Under the pieces are notes generated by a model, which ran no database searches, had not been told where the DNA came from, and saw only the letters and a program-made list of their open reading frames with translations. From contig JANQPT010000051.1 of NCBI GenBank assembly GCA_028285345.1, forward strand, positions 62,001 through 126,000: a stretch of DNA of 64,000 nt, in the 5' to 3' direction. The stretch is from Planctomycetales bacterium. Its GTDB lineage: Bacteria > Planctomycetota > Planctomycetia > Planctomycetales > Planctomycetaceae. A program made the position numbers and the translations under genes. Every line of letters begins with the position of its first letter. Position 1 is the stretch's first letter. Shown here one piece after another: positions 46,772 through 56,429 of this stretch.

Positions 46772-48313
46772 ATGTCACGTTCGATATGGCTGTTGATTGT
46801 GGGGGTGATGTTCATCACCTATTCGTGCGCAGCATCTCCCGCGACCCTACGCGCGCAGGACGCGCCGGCGACCACCGGCAAACAGACTGAAGTCGCCGAT
46901 GAGGAGCAATGGAATGTCATTTACTTGCAGACGGCCCGTTCCGGCTGGTCTCGCTCCCGAACGACGACGATCCAGCGCAACGGAAAAGATCTCATTCGCA
47001 GCGAAGACGAGATGTACTTAGAAATTAAGCGATTTGGACAATCGTTGAAATTCAAGGTGAGGCAGGTCATCGAGGAAACGGCGGCTGGCCGGATAGAACG
47101 GTTCTCGACGACCATGGAAAACCCGCCGGCGCTCAGTATGCGGACGGAGGGCACCCGAAGAGGCGACAAGTTAGTGGTTTCCACGACGTTGGCTGGAAAG
47201 AGGACGACGCGGGAAATTGATTGGGAAGCGGGGGCCATGTCCCCGGCCTACGAACAGCGGTTGCTGGAGGCAAATCCATTGCGGCCCGGCGACACGCGAA
47301 AGATGCGGGTCTTCGTTCCCGATACTCTGCAGTTTGCCGACGTCGAAATTGAAGCGGTTGGATACGAGACGGTGCGACTGCTGGGAAGACGCAAACAGAA
47401 GCTGCTGAAGATCGTATCGACCCTCGAATTGGAAGGGGGGCAGCAAATCCCCACCGTGTCGTACGTCGACGATGACGGGAACGCGCTTGCATCGACGATG
47501 TCCGTTGTGGGCATCGAGATGTCGGTTTATCAGGTGGAGCGCAGCGTTGCGCTGGAGAAATTGGCGGGGGCCGAGCTCGATTTGGGTGTCAGCACGCTGA
47601 TCAAGGTGAAGTCGATTCCGCGGGCGCACGATGCGAGCAAGATTGTGTACCGCATCACAATGCCGGGAAAAGATCCAGCCCGCTTTCTGACTACGGGGGC
47701 CACGCAGTCGGTCGAAAAGAACGCCGACGAAGTGGTGAAGCTGACGGTGACGCGCACGTCGGTTCCCCCCCAAGCCGGAGACGGCGGCAAGGAAGCGGGA
47801 CAGGAGTTCACCAAGCCGTCGCAGTTCTTGCAGAGCGACGATGATCACGTCATCGGGCATGCCCGCAAGGCGGTGGGGAAGGAGCGGGATAAGTGGAAGC
47901 AGGCGGTGTTACTTGAGGAATATGTGCACCTGAATCTGACGGAAAAGAATTTCTCGACCGCAATGGCGTCCGCCGCTGAGGTGGCGAAAAAGCTCGAGGG
48001 TGATTGCACAGAGCATGCGGTGCTGCTGGCGGCCATGGCCCGTGCCGTGGGCCTCCCATCGCGTGTCGCGGCGGGACTGGTGTACGTCGACCGGCTCTCC
48101 AGTTTTGGCGGACATATGTGGACCGAAGTTTACATCAACGGCTTTTGGATCCCCTTAGATGCGACGTTGGGCCGGGGCGGCATCGGGGCGGGGCACATCA
48201 AACTGAGCGATTCGCCGCTTGCCGACGACGAGTCGCCCGTGGCGTCACTGCTGCCACTGTTGACTGCGCTCGCAAACATAAAAATCGAGGTTTTGTCCGT
48301 TGAACACGAATGA
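46772..48313 (+). CDS. Secreted transglutaminase-like protein
   Basis: A 513-residue protein with a signal peptide (MSRSIWLLIVGVMFITYSC). The C-terminal transglutaminase core has Cys412 in GDCTEHAVL, the His in FGGHMWTEVY and the Asp in IPLDATLG, so the Cys-His-Asp triad is complete. Residues about 40-370 are a beta-rich region before the core, as in other bacterial transglutaminase-like proteins. It could crosslink or cleave proteins in the envelope. It lies directly after the NfeD protease, which suggests a common envelope role. The ATG at 46772 gives a good signal peptide. Confidence 0.85.
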   Translation: MSRSIWLLIVGVMFITYSCAASPATLRAQDAPATTGKQTEVADEEQWNVIYLQTARSGWSRSRTTTIQRNGKDLIRSEDEMYLEIKRFGQSLKFKVRQVIEETAAGRIERFSTTMENPPALSMRTEGTRRGDKLVVSTTLAGKRTTREIDWEAGAMSPAYEQRLLEANPLRPGDTRKMRVFVPDTLQFADVEIEAVGYETVRLLGRRKQKLLKIVSTLELEGGQQIPTVSYVDDDGNALASTMSVVGIEMSVYQVERSVALEKLAGAELDLGVSTLIKVKSIPRAHDASKIVYRITMPGKDPARFLTTGATQSVEKNADEVVKLTVTRTSVPPQAGDGGKEAGQEFTKPSQFLQSDDDHVIGHARKAVGKERDKWKQAVLLEEYVHLNLTEKNFSTAMASAAEVAKKLEGDCTEHAVLLAAMARAVGLPSRVAAGLVYVDRLSSFGGHMWTEVYINGFWIPLDATLGRGGIGAGHIKLSDSPLADDESPVASLLPLLTALANIKIEVLSVEHE

Positions 48314-48448
48314 GCCGCCCGGTTCGCGGGATGCGGTGAAATCGAGGGTTTCGGCAATGTATACCGTCCTCAGCACGGGTTCACGCGCCGTTTTCTCACA
48401 AAACAGGCGTAAACGGTCGATAAATTGCCGAAAAACCCTACAATGCTT

Positions 48449-48473
48449 GACGTATCAGTATGGATGATACGTC
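48449..48473. promoter_or_regulatory. Perfect 9-base inverted repeat
   Basis: GACGTATCA (48449-48457) and TGATACGTC (48465-48473) are exact reverse complements with a 7-base spacer. The spacing of about 16 bases between half-site centres fits an operator for a dimeric regulator. Confidence 0.4.
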
Positions 48474-48506
48474 TCCTTGGTAGGCTGGTCTTGCTTCCCA
48501 CGAGCG

Positions 48507-48540
48507 GTGCAGTGGTCATGCTGGGAACTGCACACGTTTT
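48507..48540 (+). terminator. Terminator-like hairpin
   Basis: GTGCAGT (48507-48513) pairs with ACTGCAC (48527-48533), followed by ACGTTTTT. It may end a transcript from the transglutaminase gene or a short RNA starting upstream. Confidence 0.4.
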
Positions 48541-48715
48541 TGACTCCCGAGTTTACGGGTTCGCTTGGGATGAAACGGGGAACGAGTCAAGTCCAGCTGG
48601 GCATGAGCGCCCCTGACGATGGTATCGGGATGGATGTCGCGGAGAGATTGTGTTGACGCCGGTGTAAATCATCAGAGAGCGAACCCCGCGTGATTAGAAA
48701 CAACAATCTGAAATC

Positions 48716-49828
48716 ATGTCTTGGCGTGAATCGTTAGTCGTGCAACTGGGCCCCGGATTGTTCGGGGGTATCACGTTTGGGAACTGGCTGAAGTTGTTGC
48801 GGGCCAATCGCTTCGCAGTGGCGCCTCATTGTCTGCTGCGGGCCGCAACCATCTCGGCGACCGCTGCAATCACGTCGGCCTGCCATCGCTACGAGAACTG
48901 GCGGTACGGGACGCAAGTGCGGGAGGCCGAAGTCCAGCCGCCGATCTTCGTCTTGGGGCACTGGCGGAGCGGCACGACGCATCTGCACAATCTGCTGTGC
49001 CAGGACGGGCGATTCGCATACCCGAATTTTTACCAGGTGCTGTATCCCCATACGTTTCTCTGCACGGAAGAGCTTGTCACAAAACTGTTTGGTTCGCTCG
49101 TGCCGAAAAAGCGGCCGATTGACAATGTCAAGCTTTCATTCACCGTTCCCTACGAAGACGAATTCGCGCTGTGTGTCGCGACTCACTATTCGAATTACAC
49201 CAGCATCGCCTTTCCGCAGCAGGAAGAATACAACTATCGCTACCTGACGATGAGGCAGGTGCCTCCGGATCAGTTGGCCCGCTGGCGGGAGGCGTTGATG
49301 CTCTTCCTCAGAAAACTGACCTGGAAGTACCAGCGGCCGCTGGTACTGAAGTCGCCGCCGCACACCTGTCGGATTCGCCTGCTGCTGGAGATGTTCCCGG
49401 ACGCAAAATTCATTCACATCCACCGGAATCCCTACAGCGTCTTTCGCTCGACGAAAGGGCTGATTACCGGCTGGGACCGTTGGCACCGCCTGCAGACCCG
49501 CAATTTCGATGAGCTGGACGACCACGTCATCCGGCAATACAAGGAGATGTATGACGCGTACTTCGAAGAGCGTCATTTGATTCCCGAGGGCCAGTTTCAC
49601 GAAATCGGCTATGACGCGTTGGATGCCGATCCGGTGGGCGAGCTGCGCACAGCCTACGACCATTTGTCGCTTCCCGACTTCGGCGATGTTGAGGCGGACC
49701 TGCAGTCGTACACCGAGCGGCTCTCCGGATATCAAAAGAATCAGCATCCCGACATCGAACCGGTGTTGCGGCAGCGCATCTCCCGCGCATGGCAGCGCAG
49801 CTTTGAGGAGTGGGATTACGCCGCTTGA
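48716..49828 (+). CDS. Sulfotransferase family protein
   Basis: A 370-residue PAPS-dependent sulfotransferase. The 5'-phosphosulfate loop is GHWRSGTTHL (81-90), preceded by the strand PPIFVL, and the 3'-phosphate-binding motif is FIHIHRNPYSVFRS (Arg237, Ser241). The N-terminus (1-60) has hydrophobic stretches that may associate with the membrane. Planctomycetes carry many sulfotransferases for surface glycans and small molecules; the acceptor is unknown. The gene stands alone. Confidence 0.9.
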   Translation: MSWRESLVVQLGPGLFGGITFGNWLKLLRANRFAVAPHCLLRAATISATAAITSACHRYENWRYGTQVREAEVQPPIFVLGHWRSGTTHLHNLLCQDGRFAYPNFYQVLYPHTFLCTEELVTKLFGSLVPKKRPIDNVKLSFTVPYEDEFALCVATHYSNYTSIAFPQQEEYNYRYLTMRQVPPDQLARWREALMLFLRKLTWKYQRPLVLKSPPHTCRIRLLLEMFPDAKFIHIHRNPYSVFRSTKGLITGWDRWHRLQTRNFDELDDHVIRQYKEMYDAYFEERHLIPEGQFHEIGYDALDADPVGELRTAYDHLSLPDFGDVEADLQSYTERLSGYQKNQHPDIEPVLRQRISRAWQRSFEEWDYAA

Positions 49829-50188
49829 TCCAGCGGCGGTCTGCCGGCTGTCATTCATCGAGTACGCCCGAGGTGACGCTGTGCGCGCATCAACGACCAG
49901 CGGGGTGGCGAGGTCACTCAAGATGTTCTGCAGGCCGACGGTTTGCCGGCGCGCAAAAAAAGAACGGCCCAGGGACCAGATAGGCGCTCGCCCGAATCAA
50001 TGGTTGACACCAATTCGGCTATCTTATCCAGCTGAACCGTTCTCGATTGCTTCGCAGCATTCGCCGCGATGTGTTCTTCCTGAAAGACTTATACCATTAT
50101 GGTATCGGGCGATATTAATTCCAATAAGAAATTTCCCTAGAGTCGCTTTCGGGACCTTCTTAGACGCGGTTCAGCGGTTCTCCTCGAT
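49829..50188. other. Convergent intergenic region
   Basis: No gene was found. A perfect dyad ATACCAT-T-ATGGTAT occurs at 50091-50105, which could be a small operator or a stalled-hairpin site between the convergent sulfotransferase and response regulator genes. No clear terminator is seen. Confidence 0.4.
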
Positions 50189-50818
50189 TCAATCCGAAAG
50201 GTCGTGGACCAATCGAACCAAGTCGACAACCGTGTCGGCCTGCATCTTCTCCAGAACGTGTGCCCGGTGGATGTCGGCGGTCTTGGGGCTGATGTGGAGA
50301 TCGTAGGCGATTTGCTTGGTCCGGCGCCCCTGGACGAGCAGTTCCATAACTTGCTTTTCGCGGGGAGTGAGTGTGTTGATCAGCGATTTGATGTGCTCGG
50401 CGCGCTCCGCTTCGACGCGGCGATGCTGGTCGACTTCAAGAGCCTGCCGCACGCGCGTCATGAGCAAGTCATCGTCGAACGGTTTCTCGAGGAAATCAAT
50501 GGCGCCTCCTTTGACAGCCGTGACGACGTTTTCAACCTCGCCGAAGCCGGAGATGACAATAATTGGCAGAAATATGCCCTGCTCGTTCAGCTTGGCCTGC
50601 AATTGCAGGCCGGTCATCTCCTCCATACAGACGTCCAGAATCAGACATCCGGGACGCTGCGGGTCGTAGGAGTTGAGGAATTCTTCGGCGCTCCCGAAGG
50701 ACTCCTCGGCAAATCCGGCGGAGCGCAACAGGCGACCCAACGATTTACGCATGCTCGGATCGTCGTCAACGACGAATACAGTCGGCGTGGGGTTGGTTTC
50801 GCTCACAGTTTCACCCAT
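50189..50818 (-). CDS. FixJ-like response regulator
   Basis: A receiver plus LuxR-type HTH response regulator of about 209 residues. In the receiver, VVDDDPS starts the acidic pocket, the phosphorylation site is Asp62 in LILDVCMEE, and KPF closes the domain with the conserved Lys. The HTH region begins LTPREKQVMELLVQGRRTKQIA. The domain order matches FixJ/TodT-type regulators. Start is uncertain: ATG at 50872 or 50818, and a GTG near 50806 are possible; 50818 is used here. It lies just downstream of the histidine kinase and is almost certainly its partner. Confidence 0.85.
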   Translation of the reverse strand: MGETVSETNPTPTVFVVDDDPSMRKSLGRLLRSAGFAEESFGSAEEFLNSYDPQRPGCLILDVCMEEMTGLQLQAKLNEQGIFLPIIVISGFGEVENVVTAVKGGAIDFLEKPFDDDLLMTRVRQALEVDQHRRVEAERAEHIKSLINTLTPREKQVMELLVQGRRTKQIAYDLHISPKTADIHRAHVLEKMQADTVVDLVRLVHDLSD

Positions 50819-50951
50819 TTCCTGAATGGGGTCCGCGATATTGGAAGCGGTGACGTGCTGATTGATTCTCATACTGACGGGAGTGGGCACTATGCATGTT
50901 GCGGTACACTGTAGATCAATCGCGACCGGGTCGACGAGCAATGTCGCGAAA

Positions 50952-53786
50952 TCAATATCGGCTGTTCCTCTCTGATTGCAGTTCTGTGCTCCTGGGAGTG
51001 TGGGGCAAACGAAACGAAAACGTCATTCCGAGGTCGGGATTTCCCGTGGCCCACAGTCGTCCGCCGTGGGAATTGACGATTGATCGGCAAATGCTCAGCC
51101 CCATGCCCATGCCATCTTCTTTTGTCGTGAAGTACGGCCGGAAAATTTTGTCGCCGATGTCCTCGGAGAGTTTTTTTCCGTTGTCAATGACTTTGATTAA
51201 GACCCCATGCGGGTCAGGTTTTGCTTGAATCGTTACTTTTCGAGGTTGTCGTCCTTCCTCCACAAGCGCGTCGAATGCATTCCGTACCAAGTTGACGACG
51301 ACCTGTTGAATCTGTATCGGCTCCACGGAGACCGGCTGCAGGTCCGCGTCCAAATCGAGGGAGAGCGTGATCGCGTGGCGGCGGCTGTCCGGTTCAAACA
51401 AACGGGCGACTTCCTGAATCAGATCGCGCAGCTCAACGATCGACCGCTTGGGCCGCGCCTTTGAGGTAAACCGTCGCAAACTATGCAAGATGTCGCCGCC
51501 CCGCATTGCCTCAGCGCTGATTTCTTCAAGCACCTCCAGTAGTTCCTGCTTGGGCAAACCGCCGTGTTTCAGGCCGCGCAAGACAGCGTTGGCGTTGTTG
51601 GCAATGCTTCCGAAGGGTTGATTGATCTCATGCGCCAATCCGGAAGCCATTTCGCCCATGGTCCCCAGCCGTTGGACGTGAGCCAGGTCCGACTGAAACT
51701 GGCGGACCTTTTCTTCTGCTTGGCGACGAACGGTAATATCACGGTCGATGGCGATAAATCCCGACGGCTGGTGGTCCGGCCCGGTGACCAGCGATATCAC
51801 CGTTTCCCCCCAAAATTCCAGCCCTTGCTTGCGGCACAGCAACAATTCGCCCTGCCATGAACCTTTCTCACAGACTTGTGCCATTCGAAGTTCGTCGCCG
51901 CGTGCTCCATCAGGGCGCGTCACTTGGACCATCGGCTGATTGCTGACTTCTTTGGCGTGATAGCCGTATAGCTTCTCGGCACCCTTGCCCCAATAGACGA
52001 TACGTCCCTGCACATCGGTTGCCACGACCGATTCCCGCACACTGTCTAACAACTTTGCATGAAACCGGAGTTGGTCGTTCGCTTTCTGCAATTCCAGAGT
52101 CCGCTCGAGCACCCGTTCCTCCAGCCGCTGGTGATCGGCCTGCGCCTTTGCTTCGGCATGCTTGCGATCGGTGACATCGTCGGCGACGTAGGAGAACCGA
52201 GATATCCCATCCGGTGTCTGACCGATCATTTTGACGGAAGCTGCCCACCAACGTTCGAGTGCGTCATGAGGGCGCGCATACTCGAATCGAACCATTTCTC
52301 CCGTACGCTCAGCCTCGCGAAAACGAGAGACCCAAACTGCAATCGCCTCTTTCGTCACCCCCAATTCGCCCAGGGACCGTCCACGCATCAACTCGGGCGT
52401 CGTTCCCAGCATCTTGGCCGTCTTCGCATTCTCAGAAACGAAACGCACATCCTCGCCGTCCAACTCCACGACCCCCATCAACATCAGGCCGCTTTCATAA
52501 TAGCTGCGGAGAATCGATTCACTTTCTTCCAATTCAAGATCGGCGCGTTTGTGTTCGGTGATATCCTGGGTGGCGCCGATCATTCCCACCGGTGTTCCAT
52601 TAGCATCGGTTTGCAGCCAGCGGATTGATTTCACCCATCGCACTTCGCCGTTAGCAGGACGGACGATGCGGTATTCATGGAGATTGGTCGCATTACCAGA
52701 GAAAACTCGGTCAATTTGCTCGAGCACCTCCTCCCGGTGGTCCGGGTGCACGCAACTGATGAATGTTTCTTTCGTCGGCGAACACTCGTCAGGCGCGATT
52801 CCCATGACGTTGTACAGCTCTCTTGACCACGTCAAGGTCTCATCACCAATTTTCCATTCGAACGTTCCGATACGGGCGATTCGCTGTGAGGCGGCGAGCA
52901 ACCGCTCGTTCTCGCGAAGCTGTAACTCGACCTCCCTTCGATGAGTGATATTCTTAACGACCGAGAGCGAGCCGTCGAATTTGCCGTTCTCGTCATAAAG
53001 CGGCGTGGGAGTAAATATCGCGGTGATCTGGCGCGCCTTGCCGTTCTCCCACGTCAACTCAAACGGACTGGTGTCCCCCCGACTTCGTCTGGCGAAGTTG
53101 CTGCTGAGCATGTCTTGATTGTGACTGCCCGCAGCTTCGAGCATCGTCCGGCCGATCATGTCCTCGGCATTCATCCCGGCGATCTCGCAACCTTTTTTGT
53201 TTAGGGCGGTGATCACACCCTTGGCATCAACGATGATCAAACCATCGTTCATGATGTTGGCGAGTTGGCCTTGCACAAGATCAGCGTGCTCGATTTCATA
53301 TTCGGCCTGTTGCCGGGCGCTGCGGACCCGCGCGACAACTTGGAGTTCTGCGACTGCGCCAGACGAATCGAGGACTGGGGTCACGACACAGTGCTGCCAA
53401 CCAGAATGCCCTCCTTTGCGGATGATTTCGCAGACATGCGAGATCACCTGCGGGGATTGAAACAATGAGCAAAACTTTTCACGCGCCCGTTCCTGCAAGG
53501 ATGGGGCGAAGAATTGCACATAGTCCGCTCCCAGCAGGTCATCCTCGGACCGGCCAAAATACTCGCCGAACGTGCGGTTGACGAACGTCAACTTGAGGTC
53601 GGCGTCGACACGGCAGATGATTTCGGATTGGTGATCGCAGACCGACCGATAGATCTCCTCCGACGCTGCGGCCGCTTCGTGCTTGCGCTGATAGTCGGCG
53701 ACTTCGTGTTCGAGGTCCTTCAGGCGTTGGCGCAAGGACTGCAATTCGTCAACTGACGGTTCATCAATCTTGAATGCTTGAGACAT
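50952..53786 (-). CDS. FixL-like multi-PAS sensor histidine kinase
   Basis: A 944-residue soluble kinase without transmembrane helices. Five PAS domains follow each other (about 38-150, 155-270, 280-400, 405-525, 560-680). The kinase part has His719 in GLAHEINQP, the N box VNLVRNAFDAL, a DNG motif, FRPYFTTK and GMGMGLSI. The segment DLAHVQRLGTMGEMASGLAHEINQP is close to FixL/TodS-type kinases. Whether any PAS domain binds haem cannot be decided by eye. The ATG at 53786 (MSQAFKIDEP) is preferred over the extended frame to 53861. It pairs with the FixJ-like regulator; signal and target genes are unknown. Confidence 0.9.
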   Translation of the reverse strand: MSQAFKIDEPSVDELQSLRQRLKDLEHEVADYQRKHEAAAASEEIYRSVCDHQSEIICRVDADLKLTFVNRTFGEYFGRSEDDLLGADYVQFFAPSLQERAREKFCSLFQSPQVISHVCEIIRKGGHSGWQHCVVTPVLDSSGAVAELQVVARVRSARQQAEYEIEHADLVQGQLANIMNDGLIIVDAKGVITALNKKGCEIAGMNAEDMIGRTMLEAAGSHNQDMLSSNFARRSRGDTSPFELTWENGKARQITAIFTPTPLYDENGKFDGSLSVVKNITHRREVELQLRENERLLAASQRIARIGTFEWKIGDETLTWSRELYNVMGIAPDECSPTKETFISCVHPDHREEVLEQIDRVFSGNATNLHEYRIVRPANGEVRWVKSIRWLQTDANGTPVGMIGATQDITEHKRADLELEESESILRSYYESGLMLMGVVELDGEDVRFVSENAKTAKMLGTTPELMRGRSLGELGVTKEAIAVWVSRFREAERTGEMVRFEYARPHDALERWWAASVKMIGQTPDGISRFSYVADDVTDRKHAEAKAQADHQRLEERVLERTLELQKANDQLRFHAKLLDSVRESVVATDVQGRIVYWGKGAEKLYGYHAKEVSNQPMVQVTRPDGARGDELRMAQVCEKGSWQGELLLCRKQGLEFWGETVISLVTGPDHQPSGFIAIDRDITVRRQAEEKVRQFQSDLAHVQRLGTMGEMASGLAHEINQPFGSIANNANAVLRGLKHGGLPKQELLEVLEEISAEAMRGGDILHSLRRFTSKARPKRSIVELRDLIQEVARLFEPDSRRHAITLSLDLDADLQPVSVEPIQIQQVVVNLVRNAFDALVEEGRQPRKVTIQAKPDPHGVLIKVIDNGKKLSEDIGDKIFRPYFTTKEDGMGMGLSICRSIVNSHGGRLWATGNPDLGMTFSFRLPHTPRSTELQSERNSRY

Positions 53787-54294
53787 GAATCGTACCCAGT
53801 TTTGAGAAGTTACAATCGCGACGGGCCAAGCAATTTCATTATCCGCTGGCGCCGACCGCAAAACCAGTCTGATTCACGAGAACTTCACACTGCGCCGCGT
53901 CAGTTGTGGGAGATGTAGAAATTTCCCAGACGCGAGATTTATTACATTCGCCGCAAGTCGCATAACACGTTCGGGGAAGAGTTCGCCACCGTAGAGAATT
54001 CTGTAAGTCGCATCGTGGCACAATCTCAGAATATCTCAAACGGCCATTTTTGACAAATTTCCGGAAACTGGCACACAACCTGCAATTCACTCCTGCCAGA
54101 GAGCCAACGGGCATCTCAAGTCACGAGACAGTAGTAATGCCGGTTTTTTGATTTCGAGCGGAGGAGAGAGTTTTCGGCAACGGCCGTCGCGCGGCCCTCG
54201 ATCAATCCCTTGATCTCCGCGGGAACAGTTTCCCGCTTGCATGTCGCACGACGGTCTTGTCTGAGGAAATTAAGTCCGGCCGATTTATCACACC

Positions 54295-54385
54295 AGCCCG
54301 AGGAGTCGGGCTCAGCACACCCCACATCCTTCCCCAACACCACGTCCCCAGCAGGCCGAAAGGACCCCCCGCCTCCTTTCGGCCT
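54295..54385. repeat. Two perfect hairpins, possible dispersed repeat
   Basis: AGCCCGA-GGAG-TCGGGCT (54295-54312) and AGGCCGAAAGGA (54353-54364) pairing exactly with TCCTTTCGGCCT (54374-54385) over a C-rich 9-base loop. Copy number elsewhere is unknown. Confidence 0.4.
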
Positions 54386-54515
54386 CTCGCCTTTCTTTGC
54401 GGCCTGAGTTTGCGCCGCAGGGTGTGGGAGAGCGCAGGTCGGGCTCAGCCGGTGACCGGTCCGAGCGAACCTCCGGCGCCTTAACTTGTCACTAACACTG
54501 AAGTTGTAGTCGTTC

Positions 54516-54544
54516 TTGATGGCGGGTGCTTTGAGAACTAAAAT
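54516..54544 (+). promoter_or_regulatory. Candidate promoter for hflX
   Basis: TTGATG (54516-54521), a 17-base spacer and TAAAAT (54539-54544) stand 25 bases before the ATG at 54570. This placement argues against an earlier start for the gene. Confidence 0.5.
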
Positions 54545-54569
54545 AGTAATAGATTTCCGTGGCCAGCTT

Positions 54570-55952
54570 ATGGTACGAGCAGAAAGGCAGTTCGCACACT
54601 TGACAGATCCGAAACGCGTGGAATTGAGTGTCCAAAAACGGCGCGCCGTGTTGGTGGCCGTAGTTCTCCCTGAACAGGATGCCGCAGAGCCGCATCCGCT
54701 GGACGAACTCAAGGGACTGGTCAAAACGGCCGGTGTACAAGTCGTGGGCACGCTGACGCAAAACCGCGAGAAGCCGGACCTCAAAACCTATCTCGGTAAG
54801 GGCAAAGTTGAAGAGCTGAAGATGCTCGTCAAGTTGCAGGACGCCGAGCTGGTGATCTTCGATAACAATCTCACGCCAGCCCAAGGCCGCAATTTGGAAA
54901 CTGCGACCGGGGCGATGATTGTCGATCGCAGTGAACTCATCCTCGATATCTTCAACACCCACGCGCAGACCTACGAAGCCAAATTGCAGGTCGAGCTGGC
55001 ACAGCTACTCTATCAGCGCACTCGTCTGAAGCGGTTGTGGACGCACTTGTCGCGGATCGAAGGGGGCATCGGCAGCAAGGGGCCCGGTGAACAGCAGCTT
55101 GAGACCGACCGCCGCCTCATCGATAAGCGGGTCTCCGAACTGCGGCGCAAGTTGAACGTCGTCGAAAAACGCCGGGCGCGGATGGTTGCCGGGCGGAGCG
55201 ACCAGATGACGGTTTCGCTCGTGGGGTACACCAACGCCGGTAAGAGTACGTTGATGAATGCCGTCACCGGATCGGACGTGCTCGTCGCCGACCAGCTATT
55301 CGCCACGCTCGATACCCGCACGCGCCGCTGGAATATTCCGCATTGCGGCGACGTTCTACTGAGCGATACCGTCGGGTTTATCCGCGACTTGCCGCACAAC
55401 TTGGTTGCGTCGTTCAAGTCGACACTGGAGGAAGTCCGCAACGCCGATTTATTGTTGCACGTCGTCGACGGAACACATGCGGCGGCGGAACAACATATCG
55501 AGACGGTGAATCGGGTACTCGGAGAAATCGGGGTCGACGGTAGTCAGGCGGTTTTGGTGTTTAACAAGATCGATGCCATCCACGACCGTTCGATCTACGA
55601 CGTCCTGCGGTTGGCGCATCCGGATGCGGTTTGCGTCAGCGCCTCGCAGCGGACCGGGCTGGAGGAATTGGCGGCGCGGGTTGCCGAGCGGCTGGGCGAG
55701 GGATATCTGGAAGCGGAAGTAGAAACTCACGTCGGCAACGGACGGCTACTGGCCTACTTGGCCGCGCATGCGGAGGTAACCGAGACCGACTATTCGACCG
55801 ACTCGCGGGTGACGGTGAGTTGCCGCATCCCGCGACGTTTTCTCAATGGCATCGAAAATGACGATACGACCGTCGCATTGCGGAACGGTCATTCGCTCAG
55901 TCCGCAGTCGGATGGAGCAATGGCGACTGAGACGGAGTGCTCAGCGCAATAA
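54570..55952 (+). CDS. hflX: GTPase HflX
   Basis: A 460-residue GTPase that binds the 50S ribosome and can split or rescue stalled ribosomes. The HflX N-terminal domain (about 1-165) is followed by the helical stretch with GGIGSKGPGEQQLETDRR, the P loop GYTNAGKST, the G2/G3 region ATLDTRTRRW and LSDTVGFIRDLPH, and FNKID as G4. The C-terminal part has a low-similarity tail. Start ATG at 54570 fits the promoter just upstream. Cytoplasmic. Confidence 0.93.
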   Translation: MVRAERQFAHLTDPKRVELSVQKRRAVLVAVVLPEQDAAEPHPLDELKGLVKTAGVQVVGTLTQNREKPDLKTYLGKGKVEELKMLVKLQDAELVIFDNNLTPAQGRNLETATGAMIVDRSELILDIFNTHAQTYEAKLQVELAQLLYQRTRLKRLWTHLSRIEGGIGSKGPGEQQLETDRRLIDKRVSELRRKLNVVEKRRARMVAGRSDQMTVSLVGYTNAGKSTLMNAVTGSDVLVADQLFATLDTRTRRWNIPHCGDVLLSDTVGFIRDLPHNLVASFKSTLEEVRNADLLLHVVDGTHAAAEQHIETVNRVLGEIGVDGSQAVLVFNKIDAIHDRSIYDVLRLAHPDAVCVSASQRTGLEELAARVAERLGEGYLEAEVETHVGNGRLLAYLAAHAEVTETDYSTDSRVTVSCRIPRRFLNGIENDDTTVALRNGHSLSPQSDGAMATETECSAQ

Positions 55953-55986
55953 AACAGGCTGCGGCGACGTGAGTCGTTCCGCAGCC
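55948..55986 (-). terminator. Terminator of the ErpA-type gene
   Basis: On the minus strand, GGCTGCGG pairs with CCGCAGCC (55986-55979 and 55964-55957) with inner GAC/GTC pairs, followed by TGTTTTATT. It faces the convergent hflX stop. Confidence 0.75.
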
Positions 55987-56011
55987 AATGGATGTTGCCC
56001 AATCGCGGCCG

Positions 56012-56344
56012 TTAAGCGGAGAAGCTGTTTCCGCAGCCGCAGGTACGGGTGACGTTTGGATTGTCGAACGTAAACCCGCGGCGATCGAGACCTTCGTAAA
56101 AGTCAACGGTCGTGCCGTCGAGATAGAGATAGCTCCGTTTATCGACGGCCACCGTCAATCCGTGCTGTTCGTCGACTTGATCCTTGGCGCCATCCACATC
56201 GGTGTCGAAGCCAAAGCTGTACTGAAAGCCGCTGCATCCACCGCCCGCCACGCCGATTCGTACGACCGTGTTGTCGGGATGTTTCTGGTCGGTCAGCACT
56301 CGTTGGATTTCAGTAGCGGCCTTTTCGGTGATCGTGATTGCCAT
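56012..56344 (-). CDS. erpA: Iron-sulfur cluster insertion protein, ErpA/IscA type
   Basis: A 110-residue HesB/IscA-fold A-type carrier that delivers Fe-S clusters to apoproteins. The three conserved cysteines are Cys37 in GGGCSGFQY and Cys102 and Cys104 in CGCGNSF. The ATG at 56344 gives the standard length; the frame extends further upstream but without family similarity. Single gene with its own promoter and terminator. Confidence 0.92.
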   Translation of the reverse strand: MAITITEKAATEIQRVLTDQKHPDNTVVRIGVAGGGCSGFQYSFGFDTDVDGAKDQVDEQHGLTVAVDKRSYLYLDGTTVDFYEGLDRRGFTFDNPNVTRTCGCGNSFSA

Positions 56345-56429
56345 AACCTTGATCGCTCCACGTTGACTTAGTTGTTGTCGGTTCCGACGCAGCGAAACCG
56401 TCGTTGGTGAGTGTCTTGAGTGTGTCAAT

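Larger units (their letters stand above)
48314..48715. other. Intergenic region rich in dyads
   Basis: No gene is supported. Features seen are an inverted repeat AGGGTTTCGGCAAT / ATTGCCGAAAAACCCT (about 48345-48440), a dyad at 48449-48473, and a terminator-like hairpin at 48507-48540. The 63-residue open frame at 48425-48616 crosses these structures and looks spurious. A small RNA is possible. Confidence 0.4.
53787..54569. other. Long intergenic region with structured repeats
   Basis: No gene is supported; the minus-strand open frame at 54116-54784 overlaps hflX and repeats and looks spurious. Two perfect hairpins are annotated at 54295-54385, and GTCGGGCTCAGC occurs twice (about 54305 and 54439). 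The promoter for hflX is at the right end. Confidence 0.5.

Noticed and set aside
48425..48616. 63-residue plus-strand frame
   Set aside because: It runs through a perfect dyad and a terminator-like hairpin, which fits non-coding sequence better.
54116..54784. 222-residue minus-strand frame over hairpins and the hflX start
   Set aside because: It overlaps the hflX N-terminus and its promoter and repeat hairpins; composition is not protein-like.
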